Counted from the first letter of the stretch, positions 45,674 through 56,183 are shown. The stretch: DNA of 60,715 nucleotides from ZC4RG25 sp041687075 (GCA_041687075.1 JAWLCO010000009.1:1-60715); one strand, 5' to 3'. The notes: a model not told the origin generated them from the letters alone. Made by a program: numbers and translations.

Positions 45674-47791
45674 ATGAACTGGTCCATCGACTTTGCGCCG
45701 ATTTTGCCCTGGCCTTTCATCATCGCAGGCGCGGTCCTCGCCCTGCTCCTGGTGGGCCTGCTGGCGTTCCGGCGGTCGCGCGGGACGATGCTCCGCGCGC
45801 TGGCCCTCGGTGCGCTGATCCTGGCGCTCATGAACCCGACATTGCGCCAGGAAGAGCGCGAAAATCTGGGCAACATCGCTATCGTCGTCATGGACGAGAG
45901 CACCAGCAACGCGCTTACCGGCCGGCCGGAGCAGGCCCAGGCGATTCGCGCCGATCTCGAAGCCAAGCTCGGCCAGATCCCTGGGCTGCAGGTGCGCTGG
46001 GTCACCGGCTCACGGCCTGACGGCCAGGGCGTATCGGGCACCAATCTGTTCGAGGAGCTGAACCGGGCGCTCGCCAACACCCCACCGGACCGCCTTGCCG
46101 GAGTCATCATGGTGACGGATGGGCAGGTCCATGACGTGCCCAAGAACGCCGCCGCCCTCGGCTTCGATGCGCCCGTCCATACGCTTCTGACGGGCGAGCC
46201 CGGCGAGTTCGACCGCCGCATCGAGGTGCTGGTGGCGCCCAAGTACGCCATCGTCGGCCAGAGCCGCGATGTCGAGCTGGCGGTGCGCGAAGCCGGCAAG
46301 CCACAGGACAGCCGCGGTCCGGTGACGCTCAGGGTGCGCCGCGAAGGCCGCGCCGACGAAATCCGTCGCGCCGAAATCGGTCAGCGGGTCCGCATTCCGA
46401 TGCACTTTCCGCATGCCGGCCAGAACATTCTGGAAGTCGAGCTCGAAGCCGCACCCGGCGAGCTCACCCCGGCCAACAATCGCGTCGTCATTGCCGCGGA
46501 AGGCGTGCGGGAAAACCTGCGCGTGCTGCTTGTCTCCGGCGAGCCGCACGCCGGCGAGCGGACCTGGCGCAACCTGCTGAAATCAGATGCGGCCGTCGAT
46601 CTCGTCCACTTCACCATTCTGCGGCCACCCGAGAAGCAGGACGGGACGCCGATCAACCAGCTTTCGCTGATCGCGTTTCCGACGCGTGAGCTGTTCAGCC
46701 AGAAGATCAGGGATTTCGACCTGATCATCTTCGACCGCTACCAGCATCGCGGCATCCTGCAGCTCCTGTACTACGACAACATCGCCCGCTACGTCGAAGC
46801 GCATGGCGGCGCGCTGCTGGTCGCCGCGGGCGATGACTACGCCGGGCAGATGAGCCTCGTGCGCACACCACTCGCCCCCGTCTTGCCGGCGACTCCGACG
46901 GGCCGTGTGCTCGAAGAGCCGTTCCGGGCGAAGCTGACGGAGGATGGTGTCAAGCACCCCGTCACCCGTGGACTGCCCGGCGCGGACGATGAGCAGCCGA
47001 CCTGGGGCCGCTGGTTCCGGCAGGTCGATGTGCGGCCCGAGCGCGGCCGCATCATCATGAACGGCGCCGAGGACAAGCCTCTGCTGGTGCTCGACCGCAA
47101 GGGCAAGGGGCGCGTCGCGCTGCTCACCTCGGATCACGCATGGCTGTGGGCGCGCGGCTTCGAGGGCGGCGGCCCGCACACCGACCTGCTCCGGCGGCTC
47201 TCGCACTGGCTGATGAAGGAGCCGGACCTCGAGGAGGAGCGGCTGACCGCCTCCGCCCGCGGTCTGAAGCTCACCATCGAACGTCGCTCCATGGAAACCA
47301 CAGTGCCGTCGGTGAGCGTGCTCACGCCGAGCGGCGAGACATCGGACGTCACCCTCGACGGGGCCGGACCGGGGCTCTGGCGTGCGACGATCGATGTGCG
47401 TGACCCGGGCCTCTATAAGTTGCAGACACAGTCCCCGACGGGCGTGCTGACGGCCCTTGCCCATGCTGGCGCCGAGGACCCGCGCGAGATGTCCGAGGTC
47501 ACGGCGACGGACCAGAGGATGCGGCCCCTGTCCGAGTCGACGGGTGGCGGCGTGTTCTGGACGCGCGGCGGCGGACTGTTCTCCAGCAACGATCCGGGCT
47601 CGGTCGAGGTGCCTCGCGTGACCATGCTGTCCTCGGCGCGCGTGCTGGCGGGCTCGGGTTGGATGGGTCTGAAGGACCGCGAGGCGTACGTCACCCGCGG
47701 CGTCAAGCTGACGCCGATGTTCACCGGCTTCCTCGCGCTCGCCGCCCTGCTCGTTCTGATCGCCATGGCCTGGTGGCGGGAAGGCCGGTAG
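45674..47791 (+). CDS. membrane protein with vWA/MIDAS and glutamine-amidotransferase-like domains
   Basis: 705 residues. Membrane segments at about 12-32 and 39-53, and one at the C-terminus (FTGFLALAALLVLIAMAWW). The vWA-like domain has DESTS at 74-78, an intact MIDAS, plus GVIMVTDGQ. The middle has an amidotransferase-like fold (IFDRYQHRGILQLLYYDNIARYVEAHGGALLVAAGDDY) without a visible Cys nucleophile. It starts 16 bases past the DUF4159 gene, so it closes the moxR operon. It resembles BatB/BatD-region membrane proteins in architecture but I cannot assign a named family. Confidence 0.82.
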   Translation: MNWSIDFAPILPWPFIIAGAVLALLLVGLLAFRRSRGTMLRALALGALILALMNPTLRQEERENLGNIAIVVMDESTSNALTGRPEQAQAIRADLEAKLGQIPGLQVRWVTGSRPDGQGVSGTNLFEELNRALANTPPDRLAGVIMVTDGQVHDVPKNAAALGFDAPVHTLLTGEPGEFDRRIEVLVAPKYAIVGQSRDVELAVREAGKPQDSRGPVTLRVRREGRADEIRRAEIGQRVRIPMHFPHAGQNILEVELEAAPGELTPANNRVVIAAEGVRENLRVLLVSGEPHAGERTWRNLLKSDAAVDLVHFTILRPPEKQDGTPINQLSLIAFPTRELFSQKIRDFDLIIFDRYQHRGILQLLYYDNIARYVEAHGGALLVAAGDDYAGQMSLVRTPLAPVLPATPTGRVLEEPFRAKLTEDGVKHPVTRGLPGADDEQPTWGRWFRQVDVRPERGRIIMNGAEDKPLLVLDRKGKGRVALLTSDHAWLWARGFEGGGPHTDLLRRLSHWLMKEPDLEEERLTASARGLKLTIERRSMETTVPSVSVLTPSGETSDVTLDGAGPGLWRATIDVRDPGLYKLQTQSPTGVLTALAHAGAEDPREMSEVTATDQRMRPLSESTGGGVFWTRGGGLFSSNDPGSVEVPRVTMLSSARVLAGSGWMGLKDREAYVTRGVKLTPMFTGFLALAALLVLIAMAWWREGR

Positions 47792-47870
47792 GCCGCTCGC
47801 CTGGCTCACACAGGCCCCCTCGCATCGGCTATATACCTCCGGAGCGCGGATTTTGCCCGCGGCGGCGTGA

Positions 47871-48779
47871 ATGACGGGGGATGATGTGAGCGGATCGAGA
47901 ATCGGTTTCGTCGGTATCGGCAATATGGGCGCACCCATGGTGCGCTGTCTGGCCAAAGCAGGCTTTTCCGTCCTCATTTATGATGCGCGGGGCGAGGCAA
48001 TGGCCCCGTTCCGCGATGCTGCTCCCGAAATCGAGATCGCCGGAGGGCCGGCTCAGATCGGCACGGAATGCGAAATCGTCATTACCATGCTGCCTGACAG
48101 CAGGGTGGTTCGCGCGGCGGTGATAGGCGGCGATAAAATCGATGGTATCGCGGCGGCCCTGCGGCCCGGCTCAGTCGTTATCGACATGAGTTCATCCTTT
48201 CCGCTCGACACCCGCGCGCTTGGCGAGGAACTGGGGCGGCGCGGCATCGGCCTCATCGACGCGCCTGTCTCGGGCGGCGTGCCCAAGGCGGTGAGCGGTA
48301 CGCTTGCCATCATGGCCGGCGGCGAGCCGGCGCTGATCGACCGGGTGCAGCCGGCGCTGGAGGCCATGGGCGCCGTTCACCGGACAGGCCCGCTTGGCTC
48401 CGGGCACGCGATGAAGGCGCTCAACAACTATGTCTCGGCAGCGGGCCTGATCGCCACCTGCGAGGCCCTGGTGATCGGCCAGCGCTTCGGCCTCGACGGA
48501 CACGTCATGACGAAGGTCCTCAACGCCTCGACGGGGCGTAACAACACCACCGAGAACAAGGTGGAGCGCTACATGCTGAATGGCCGCTTCGATTCCGGTT
48601 TCGCGCTCGCCCTCATGGAAAAGGACGTCGGAATGGCGCGGGCACTGGCGGAAGAGCTCGGCATCAGTGCGGAGGAGCTGGCGCTCGTCGGCGCCATTCT
48701 AGGCAAGGCCCTCGAGATGCTCGGTTCCTCGGCTGATCACACGGCCGTCTACGATTACGTCTCGAAGCCGAAAGAATGA
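47871..48779 (+). CDS. NAD(P)-dependent beta-hydroxyacid dehydrogenase (3-hydroxyisobutyrate dehydrogenase family)
   Basis: 302 residues. Rossmann motif IGFVGIGNMGAPMVRCLAKAG, the substrate-binding DAPVSGGVPKAVSGTLAIMAGG, and the catalytic Lys in GHAMKALNNYVSA. It oxidises a beta-hydroxyacid such as 3-hydroxyisobutyrate or tartronate semialdehyde; the true substrate is open because no valine-degradation or glyoxylate genes are near. A CTATAT box at 47829-47834 may be its -10. Start ATG 47871; GTG 47887 is out of frame with it. It converges with the permease gene. Confidence 0.9.
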   Translation: MTGDDVSGSRIGFVGIGNMGAPMVRCLAKAGFSVLIYDARGEAMAPFRDAAPEIEIAGGPAQIGTECEIVITMLPDSRVVRAAVIGGDKIDGIAAALRPGSVVIDMSSSFPLDTRALGEELGRRGIGLIDAPVSGGVPKAVSGTLAIMAGGEPALIDRVQPALEAMGAVHRTGPLGSGHAMKALNNYVSAAGLIATCEALVIGQRFGLDGHVMTKVLNASTGRNNTTENKVERYMLNGRFDSGFALALMEKDVGMARALAEELGISAEELALVGAILGKALEMLGSSADHTAVYDYVSKPKE

Positions 48780-48799
48780 TGGGCGGCAACGCCGCCCAT
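48779..48799. terminator. hairpin between convergent genes
   Basis: ATGGGCGGC/GCCGCCCAT, a perfect 9-base stem with a 3-base loop, beginning on the last base of the dehydrogenase stop. No T-run on either side, so it may only protect or weakly terminate. Confidence 0.45.
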
Positions 48800-48830
48800 C
48801 ACGAGGCTGTCTGGAAAGAACGGTCGAATT

Positions 48831-50120
48831 TCAGAGATAAGCAAACTTCAGCACGAACAGCACGGCCAGAATGGCAACGGCCGGCCTGATGTCGCTGAAG
48901 CGCCCCGCCAACAGCTTGATGCCCGTATAGGCGATGAAGCCGAACGCAATGCCGTGCGCGATCGAGAACGTTAGCGGCATCGCGGCGATCGTGATCACGG
49001 CCGGCGCGTATTCCGTCGCGTCGGAGAAATCGACCTCCTTTACCGCGGCCATCATCATGCAGGCGACATAAACGAGCGCCGGAGCCGTGGCGAAGGCCGG
49101 AATCGACCCCGCGAGCGGCGCAAAGAACAGCGCCGCCAGGAAAAGCACGGCCACCGTAACCGCTACGAGACCAGTACGCCCGCCGACATTCACACCTGCG
49201 GCACTTTCGATATAGCTCGTCGTGGTCGAGGTTCCGAGGGCGGCGCCGGCCATGGCAGCGGTCGAGTCGACAGCCAGAACCCGGCTCACCCGCGGCAGCT
49301 TGCCGTCCGGCCCGATAAGCCCGGCCTTATGCGCGAGTCCTACCAAAGTGCCCGTATTGTCGAAAACATCCACGAAGAAGAATGTGAAGACAATGGTGAT
49401 AAGCCCTACTTCGAGGGCGCCCATGATGTCGAGCTTCAGGAACACCGGTGCAATGGACGGCGGCGCTGAAACGATCCCCTCGAAGCTGGCGATGCCCAGT
49501 CCAATGCCGGCTGCAGTCACGGCAAGAATGCCGATGATAATGGCGCCGGGAATACGGCGCGCATCGAGCGCAACCATAAGGAGAAAGCCGATAACCGAGA
49601 GTGCGACCGGCCAGCTCTTCAGCTCGCCAATGGTGACGAGCGTTGCCGGGCTCGCCTGAATGATGCCGGCGCTTTTCAACCCGATGATGGCGAGAAACAT
49701 GCCAATACCGGCGGCAATGGCGAGCTTCAGCGATATCGGTATGCTGTCGATCACCCATTCCCGGATGCGCGTGAGGCTGACCAGCAGGAATAGAATGCCC
49801 GAGAGGAACACGGCCCCAAGGGCGGTTTCCCAGCTGTGCCCCATGCCTATCACGACACCGTAGGTAAAATAGGCATTCAGCCCCATGCCGGGAGCCAACG
49901 CTATCGGATAGTTGGCATAAAGGCCCATGAACGCGGAGGCGAATGCCGCCGCAAGGCAGGTGGCGACGAATACGGCACCATGATCCATACCGGCATCCGC
50001 GAGGATCTGCGGATTGACGAATATGATGTAGGCCATTGTCATGAAGGTCGTGACGCCTGCCACGATCTCAGTGCGCACGGTCGTGCCGTGCTGATCGAGC
50101 TCGAAATAACGTTGCAGCAT
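48831..50120 (-). CDS. NCS2 family purine permease (AzgA-like)
   Basis: 429 residues from ATG 50120 (MLQRYFELDQHGTTVRTEIV), with GAGGGA just upstream; a longer open frame to 50297 is not family-like. About 12-13 hydrophobic segments. Family motifs: ITTFMTMAYIIFVNP-type (GVTTFMTMAYIIFVNPQIL), ALAPGMGLNAYFTY with the substrate-site Asn, DVFDNTGTLVGLAHKAGL, and GTSTTTSYIESAAGVNVGGRTGL. This is the adenine/guanine/hypoxanthine branch of NCS2. Inner membrane proton symporter by family. No purine riboswitch is visible upstream. Confidence 0.92.
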   Translation of the reverse strand: MLQRYFELDQHGTTVRTEIVAGVTTFMTMAYIIFVNPQILADAGMDHGAVFVATCLAAAFASAFMGLYANYPIALAPGMGLNAYFTYGVVIGMGHSWETALGAVFLSGILFLLVSLTRIREWVIDSIPISLKLAIAAGIGMFLAIIGLKSAGIIQASPATLVTIGELKSWPVALSVIGFLLMVALDARRIPGAIIIGILAVTAAGIGLGIASFEGIVSAPPSIAPVFLKLDIMGALEVGLITIVFTFFFVDVFDNTGTLVGLAHKAGLIGPDGKLPRVSRVLAVDSTAAMAGAALGTSTTTSYIESAAGVNVGGRTGLVAVTVAVLFLAALFFAPLAGSIPAFATAPALVYVACMMMAAVKEVDFSDATEYAPAVITIAAMPLTFSIAHGIAFGFIAYTGIKLLAGRFSDIRPAVAILAVLFVLKFAYL

Positions 50121-50697
50121 GTTTCCCTCGTATCCCCGACTCGGATCACGTCGCGGGGACAATATCCCTTCCGGCACGCCTGAAACAGCTTCGGATTCGA
50201 ATGCCGGATCCTTTGAAGCCATCGCCGCGTTCATGGCAGGAATCGGCAGCCCTGTCGCAAAGCCGTTGGTCGCACCATTCGATCTGGCGGCCTTCATCCC
50301 GACCTGAATACTGCAAGCAAGCCCGGAGCTCGCAAATGATCAGCAATATGGCGCTCTGTCGGGTCGAATTTGGGGGGCGTATCCACGCCAACGCGGCAGA
50401 CGGTTTTCAACAGGTTGCGGGGCCCGGCATTGGGATCATGCAATCGGTCTGCTGCCTAAACCGGAGGCACTCAGACTGCCCTTGCCAATTGGTTTAGCGA
50501 AGTGTTAACCGGCTATGGATTTCCCTTGGCCTGTTCGCGGGACGGAGTTTTTAGTCAACTGCGACCGAATCCCTCTTTATTTAACCGACGTGATCCATTA
50601 AACGGCTGGTTTCACAATGCGAAGTTGGGGGGCCAGTCCACTGCCCAACATGCGAGGTAACGTGACTAGGACCGCAAGACGAAAGGAACCGAAGCGG
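50121..50697. other. 577-base region between the divergent permease and H-NS-type genes
   Basis: A possible promoter toward the H-NS-type gene is TTGCCA (50482-50487), 17 bases, TTAACC (50505-50510). The part 50500-50620 is AT-richer than the surroundings. I see no protein gene, RNA or repeat. Confidence 0.45.
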
Positions 50698-51021
50698 ATG
50701 GCCAGCGTGAATCTCGATAAGATGTCGCTGAAAGAGCTTCTCGATCTCGAGGCCAAGCTCGACAAGGCGATTTCAAATGCTCGGGAGCGCGAGCGGAGCG
50801 ATGTAAAGCAGAAGATCGAAGCCATCGTTCAGAATGCTGGTTTTTCGGTAAGCGAGCTGTTTGGTGGCCGCGCACCGGCTGCCAAAGGGCGTCAGGTAGC
50901 TGCGAAATACGTCAATCCGGACAACCGCTCCGAGACCTGGACGGGCCGCGGCCGTAAGCCCAGGTGGTTGACGGCAAAGCTCGACAAGGGCGCGAAGCTG
51001 GAAGACTTCGCAGTACGCTGA
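50698..51021 (+). CDS. H-NS histone family (HvrA-like) DNA-binding protein
   Basis: 107 residues from ATG 50698, preceded by AAGGAA. An N-terminal coiled-coil oligomerisation part (LDKMSLKELLDLEAKLDKAISNARERERSDVKQK) and the C-terminal AT-hook-like DNA-binding motif (KYVNPDNRSETWTGRGRKPRWL) are classic H-NS/HvrA. It probably binds AT-rich DNA and silences or modulates genes. It ends with a strong intrinsic terminator (51047-51083) and sits upstream of groESL without being part of that operon. Confidence 0.92.
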   Translation: MASVNLDKMSLKELLDLEAKLDKAISNARERERSDVKQKIEAIVQNAGFSVSELFGGRAPAAKGRQVAAKYVNPDNRSETWTGRGRKPRWLTAKLDKGAKLEDFAVR

Positions 51022-51046
51022 AATCTATCCCAGGCTTAATGCGTTG

Positions 51047-51083
51047 AGGGCGTTCGTGCCAGGCACGGGCGCCCTTAGCTTTT
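51047..51083 (+). terminator. intrinsic terminator of the H-NS-type gene
   Basis: AGGGCG (51047-51052) and CGTGCC (51055-51060) pair with GGCACG (51062-51067) and CGCCCT (51070-51075), with TT/GG mismatched between; TTAGCTTTT follows. Confidence 0.75.
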
Positions 51084-51245
51084 GCAGCTTCGCGCAAGGC
51101 GATATTCGTACGACGAAGCATTCGAGCCAGATGCCGGCGAACGAATTGCTTGCTCTCAGCATTTCATCTGCGCGTCAGGTCCTCAGAGAGCTGGCAAGCG
51201 GTCTTCAGTTTTTGATTTCAAAGCGGCTCCCTATCCGATCGGGGA

Positions 51246-51272
51246 TTAGCACTCTCCCCTTGACAGTGCCAA
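51246..51272 (+). promoter_or_regulatory. CIRCE operator (HrcA binding site) of groESL
   Basis: TTAGCACTC (51246-51254), 9-base spacer, CAGTGCCAA (51264-51272). The left arm is the exact consensus; the right arm has two changes from GAGTGCTAA. HrcA repression should be lifted on heat shock. It overlaps the -35 box. Confidence 0.9.
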
Positions 51273-51290
51273 TCACCCGCGACATATAGC
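51260..51290 (+). promoter_or_regulatory. groESL promoter
   Basis: Consensus -35 TTGACA (51260-51265) and a -10 at CATATA (51283-51288, 17-base spacer) or TATAGC (51285-51290). The -35 lies within CIRCE, so HrcA would block RNA polymerase. The leader is about 130 bases. Confidence 0.7.
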
Positions 51291-51424
51291 CTCTTGGGAT
51301 CGGTCTGACGGCCGCATGATGTCTCTGGGCGTGTCGCCCGGTTCCCCTTTGCCGTTGCATCCGGCCCCTCGGGGGCGCCTGGCAAGCAAGTGCAACCCTA
51401 CTCGGACAAAATGAGGTTGGAGAC

Positions 51425-51739
51425 ATGAAGTTTCGCCCTCTGCATGACCGTGTTCTCGTCCGCCGCATTGAAGAAGACACGAAAACCGCGGGCGGCATAA
51501 TCATCCCCGATACCGCCAAGGAAAAGCCGATGCAGGGAGAGGTCCTTTCCGTGGGACCTGGGGCACGCGACGAAAGCGGAAAGGTCGTGCCGCTGGATGT
51601 AAAGGTCGGCGATCGCGTTCTGTTCGGCAAATGGTCCGGCACGGAAGTGAAAATCGAGGGTGAAGACCTGCTCATCATGAAAGAGAGCGACATCCTTGGC
51701 ATTCTGGAAGAGAAAGGCACGACCCGGGCGGCCGCCTGA
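51425..51739 (+). CDS. groES: co-chaperonin GroES
   Basis: 104 residues. Forms the heptameric lid of GroEL. MKFRPLHDRVLVRRIEEDTKTAGGIIIPDTAKEKP includes the mobile loop; GEVLSVGPGARDESGKVVPLDVKVGDRVLFGKWSGTEVKI follows as usual. Start ATG 51425 with GGAG just before. First gene of the CIRCE-controlled operon; groEL follows after 113 bases. Confidence 0.97.
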   Translation: MKFRPLHDRVLVRRIEEDTKTAGGIIIPDTAKEKPMQGEVLSVGPGARDESGKVVPLDVKVGDRVLFGKWSGTEVKIEGEDLLIMKESDILGILEEKGTTRAAA

Positions 51740-51852
51740 GCTGGACCGCTCAAGACGATTAATTCGCGCCCACCTGGCAGTCACTCGCCCGGTGACTTGT
51801 TCCCCGCAAAAGGACCTGAAGGGCCTGTTCCCTCAACAATGGAGTTGCTTCC

Positions 51853-53490
<1,638 letters not shown>

Positions 53491-53520
53491 GCCAATACTC
53501 AGAAATCAACCTGTATTCGG

Positions 53521-53555
53521 AGCCCCGGCCCCCACGCGGACCGGGGCTTTGTCTT
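53521..53555 (+). terminator. intrinsic terminator of groESL
   Basis: AGCCCCGG (53521-53528) and CCGGGGCT (53541-53548) form an 8-base stem with a 12-base loop, followed by TTGTCTT. Confidence 0.85.
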
Positions 53556-53728
53556 GCCTGCTCGAGCGCAGGGCAGGCCGGCCGTTCACATCGGGTTCAG
53601 CTTCGTCCCTCCACAAAGCATCCTGGACACGAAAGTGTGATCGCCGGGGGACTGCGTATCGGTCCAGACTAGCTGCTGACGAAGCGCGAGACGCCCGGTC
53701 AGCGCAAGCCATCAGAGGAGGACGTTGG

Positions 53729-53962
53729 ATGTTTCCCCTGAAGACCCTGATCCTTGCTGCCATCCTCGCCGTTGCGTTCGGCTCGAACGTGATCGCCTGC
53801 CCGGCGCACAACCACATGCAAACAGCAACGGCACCTGCTGCCGATGAGGCGGTCACGACCGCGACCGCGGCGAGCACCAAGGCTGCCCCGGAGACGACTG
53901 CGGATGCTCAGCCTGCCGAGGTGGCGGCTGCCGAAAAGCCTGTGACCCCGGCTGCCAACTGA
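53729..53962 (+). CDS. small secreted Ala/Thr/Glu-rich protein
   Basis: 77 residues from ATG 53729, with AGAGGAGG upstream at good spacing. A signal peptide (MFPLKTLILAAILAVAFGSN) leads to a CPAHNHMQ segment with one Cys and two His, then a low-complexity Ala/Thr/Pro/Glu tail ending EKPVTPAAN. I do not recognise a family; the CxxHxH group could bind metal, but that is a guess. It stands alone past the groEL terminator, so it probably has its own promoter. Confidence 0.6.
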   Translation: MFPLKTLILAAILAVAFGSNVIACPAHNHMQTATAPAADEAVTTATAASTKAAPETTADAQPAEVAAAEKPVTPAAN

Positions 53963-53993
53963 ATTCCTCACGAAACCAGCCGAGCGGCGGGTC

Positions 53994-54575
53994 CTATGGC
54001 CCGCCGCTCGCGTCATTGCGGGCCCTTGCGGGATTGCCCATCACGGTTACGCCGGGCGGGACATCCCGCGTTACGACGCTTCCCGCTCCGACAACGGCAT
54101 CGTCTCCGATCCTGATCCCTGGCAGAACCAGCACGCCGGCGCCGATCCAGACATTCCGTCCAACCCGAACAGGCCTGCCGTATTCAAGACCCTGCTTCCG
54201 CAGATCCGGATCGCGCGGATGATCCGCGGCGAGGAACTGCACGCCAGAACCGATCTGGCAATCATTGCCGATCTCGATCAAGGCCACGTCGAGAAACACA
54301 CAGCCGAAGTTCGCGAAGACATTGCGACCGATTTCGATGTTGTAGCCGTAGTCGCAATAGAACGGCGGCCGCAGCACGGTGCCTTCACCGATCGAGCCGA
54401 GAAGCTGGCTCAGAATGGCTGATCGCTGCGTCGATTGCTCCGGACCTGACGAGTTGTAAGCGCCGACGAATTTGGCAGCGCGGAGCCGGTCGCTCACAAG
54501 CTCCGGATCGCCGGCGTGGTAGAGCTCGCCAGCAAGCATTTTTTCCTTCTCGAGTCGTCCACCCTCTTCTCGCAC
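53994..54575 (-). CDS. maltose/galactoside O-acetyltransferase family protein
   Basis: 193 residues, a left-handed beta-helix acetyltransferase: EKEKMLAGELYHAGDPELVSDR is the Mac N-terminal domain; hexapeptide repeats (NIEIGRNVFANFGCVFLDVALIEIG, VWIGAGVLVLPGIRIGDDAVVGAGSVVTRDV) follow, with the catalytic His in LAADHPRDPD. It acetylates a sugar hydroxyl with acetyl-CoA; acceptor unknown. GTG 54575 is the best start because the conserved EKEKM begins just before the first ATG (54539). It starts 66 bases past the end of cca on the same strand and may be its last operon gene. Confidence 0.87.
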   Translation of the reverse strand: MREEGGRLEKEKMLAGELYHAGDPELVSDRLRAAKFVGAYNSSGPEQSTQRSAILSQLLGSIGEGTVLRPPFYCDYGYNIEIGRNVFANFGCVFLDVALIEIGNDCQIGSGVQFLAADHPRDPDLRKQGLEYGRPVRVGRNVWIGAGVLVLPGIRIGDDAVVGAGSVVTRDVPPGVTVMGNPARARNDASGGP

Positions 54576-54641
54576 GCCCTGTTCCTTAGCCTGCGTGTTG
54601 GCAGGAAACCGGCAAGGGTGCTTGAGGTTCTGAACTCGAGG

Positions 54642-55901
54642 TCAGCTATCCGTGGAAACCAGCCGGGTGAGCTCACTGCGGAGCTGCTCGCGATCCCATG
54701 AGAGCTCGGCTTCCAGCCAGCGGCGTTCGAGCTCGCCGAGGATCTCGCCGACGCGTGGTCCGGGCTGAACGCCAGCCTGCAGCACATCGGTGCCGCCGAG
54801 CGGGAATGTTGGCGGGTTCCAGCGCTCCGGCAGCGTGTAAAGATCGCGAATATCCGGATCAACCGGAGCAGTCTCCGAGCGCGCCCAGTTGATCAGCAGC
54901 TGCTCGCGCATCGCCTTGACGCCGAGCCGATAGAGGCAAACCTTCGCCTGGTGCTCATCGTGCCCCGGACGCGGCCCGTTCAGCGGGGCATCGGCGGCGC
55001 GCGCCAGCGTCTCGAACTCGGCGGTCGACAGGCGCAGCCGGTCCCGCAGCCTCACCGCGTCCTCGAATACCTCTACTCCGAGTGCCGCCAGCCGTAGTGC
55101 CGGCGTTGGCTCAAGTCCAAGCGCTCGTTCAATGGCCGCCAACCGCCGCATCATCTCGGGGCGCGGCGCGACAGGGAGCACGATGGTCAGCAGCCCGAAA
55201 TCGCGCATCACCTCGATCAGCTCTGGCGCGCGGCGCGCTGCCAGCAGCCGCATCAACTCCTGGCGGATCCGCTCGCTGGAAAGCCGCGTCAGACCTTCCC
55301 GCTCACGCACCGCCGCCGCCAGCCCCTCCGCATCCGGCGGTCCTGTCGCGTAGACAGCCGTCAGCCGGAAGAAGCGCAGGATGCGAAGATAGTCCTCCCG
55401 GATGCGCTCGGCCGGATCGCCGATGAACCGCACGCGCCGGGCGAGTATGTCGGGATAACCGCCGAGCGGGTCATGGATGTTGCCCTGAGCGTCGCAGTAG
55501 AGGGCATTGATCGTGAAATCCCGGCGGCGTGCATCGGCGGACCAATCATCCGTGAAAGCAACCCGCGCGTGGCGCCCGAAGGTCTCCACGTCCTCGCGCA
55601 ACGTCGTGACCTCGAAAGGCGTGTGATCGGATACGACGGTGACAGTCCCGTGCTGCAGGCCGGTCGGCACCGCCTTGAGCCCGGCTGCAGCCGCGAGCCG
55701 CATCACCTCCTGGGGCGGCGCGGGGGTAGCGATATCGACGTCAGCTACCGGCTCGCGGAGCAGCGCGTTGCGGACTACGCCGCCGACTGCCCGCGCCGGA
55801 TACCCACCCGCCTCTATCGCCCGGAATACGGCCTGCGTCTGCGGACGCCTCAGCCACTCGGCATCAGCAAGGCACGGTGGCTGTGCGATTTCCGCAGACA
55901 T
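54642..55901 (-). CDS. cca: CCA tRNA nucleotidyltransferase
   Basis: 419 residues. It adds or repairs the CCA end of tRNAs. Head domain: ARAVGGVVRNALLREPVADVDIATPAPP, with the catalytic DVD, then RRRDFTINALYCDAQGNIHDPLGGYPDI; neck: IREDYLRILRFFRLTAVYA and SSERIRQELMRLL. Class II enzyme of the alphaproteobacterial type. The usual GGCVR has Val in place of Cys, which is not catalytic. Start ATG 55901; nine bases separate it from the upstream DUF6111 gene. Confidence 0.95.
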   Translation of the reverse strand: MSAEIAQPPCLADAEWLRRPQTQAVFRAIEAGGYPARAVGGVVRNALLREPVADVDIATPAPPQEVMRLAAAAGLKAVPTGLQHGTVTVVSDHTPFEVTTLREDVETFGRHARVAFTDDWSADARRRDFTINALYCDAQGNIHDPLGGYPDILARRVRFIGDPAERIREDYLRILRFFRLTAVYATGPPDAEGLAAAVREREGLTRLSSERIRQELMRLLAARRAPELIEVMRDFGLLTIVLPVAPRPEMMRRLAAIERALGLEPTPALRLAALGVEVFEDAVRLRDRLRLSTAEFETLARAADAPLNGPRPGHDEHQAKVCLYRLGVKAMREQLLINWARSETAPVDPDIRDLYTLPERWNPPTFPLGGTDVLQAGVQPGPRVGEILGELERRWLEAELSWDREQLRSELTRLVSTDS

Positions 55902-55910
55902 CGGCGCTTC

Positions 55911-56183
55911 TCACTTGAGATGGCCTGGTTCGATCTTGCCATCCTTATAGACGGGCGGCTGGTACATCTGCCCCGGCTGGCCACCTGATACCGAGCCGAA
56001 GATGATCAGCGTCATGACCACCAGCGCCGCACCGGCCGCGACCAGCCAGATCAACGGCGCATCATCAAGGACATTGACGCTGGACGTCCCACCCTCGATC
56101 CGGCGCTTCAGCAAGATGTAGGCGACATAGATGGCCGTCGGCAGCAGGAACAGCAGCGTGTTCTCGATGATGAGACGGATCAT
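55911..56183 (-). CDS. DUF6111 family small membrane protein
   Basis: 90 residues with two membrane segments (about 5-25, ENTLLFLLPTAIYVAYILL, and 44-66, LIWLVAAGAALVVMTLIIFG) and a short tail with the conserved YQPPVYKDGKIEPGHL. Function unknown; family restricted mainly to this order. Its ATG overlaps the stop of the Nudix gene (56180-56183) and it ends nine bases before cca, so the three are one operon. Confidence 0.85.
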   Translation of the reverse strand: MIRLIIENTLLFLLPTAIYVAYILLKRRIEGGTSSVNVLDDAPLIWLVAAGAALVVMTLIIFGSVSGGQPGQMYQPPVYKDGKIEPGHLK

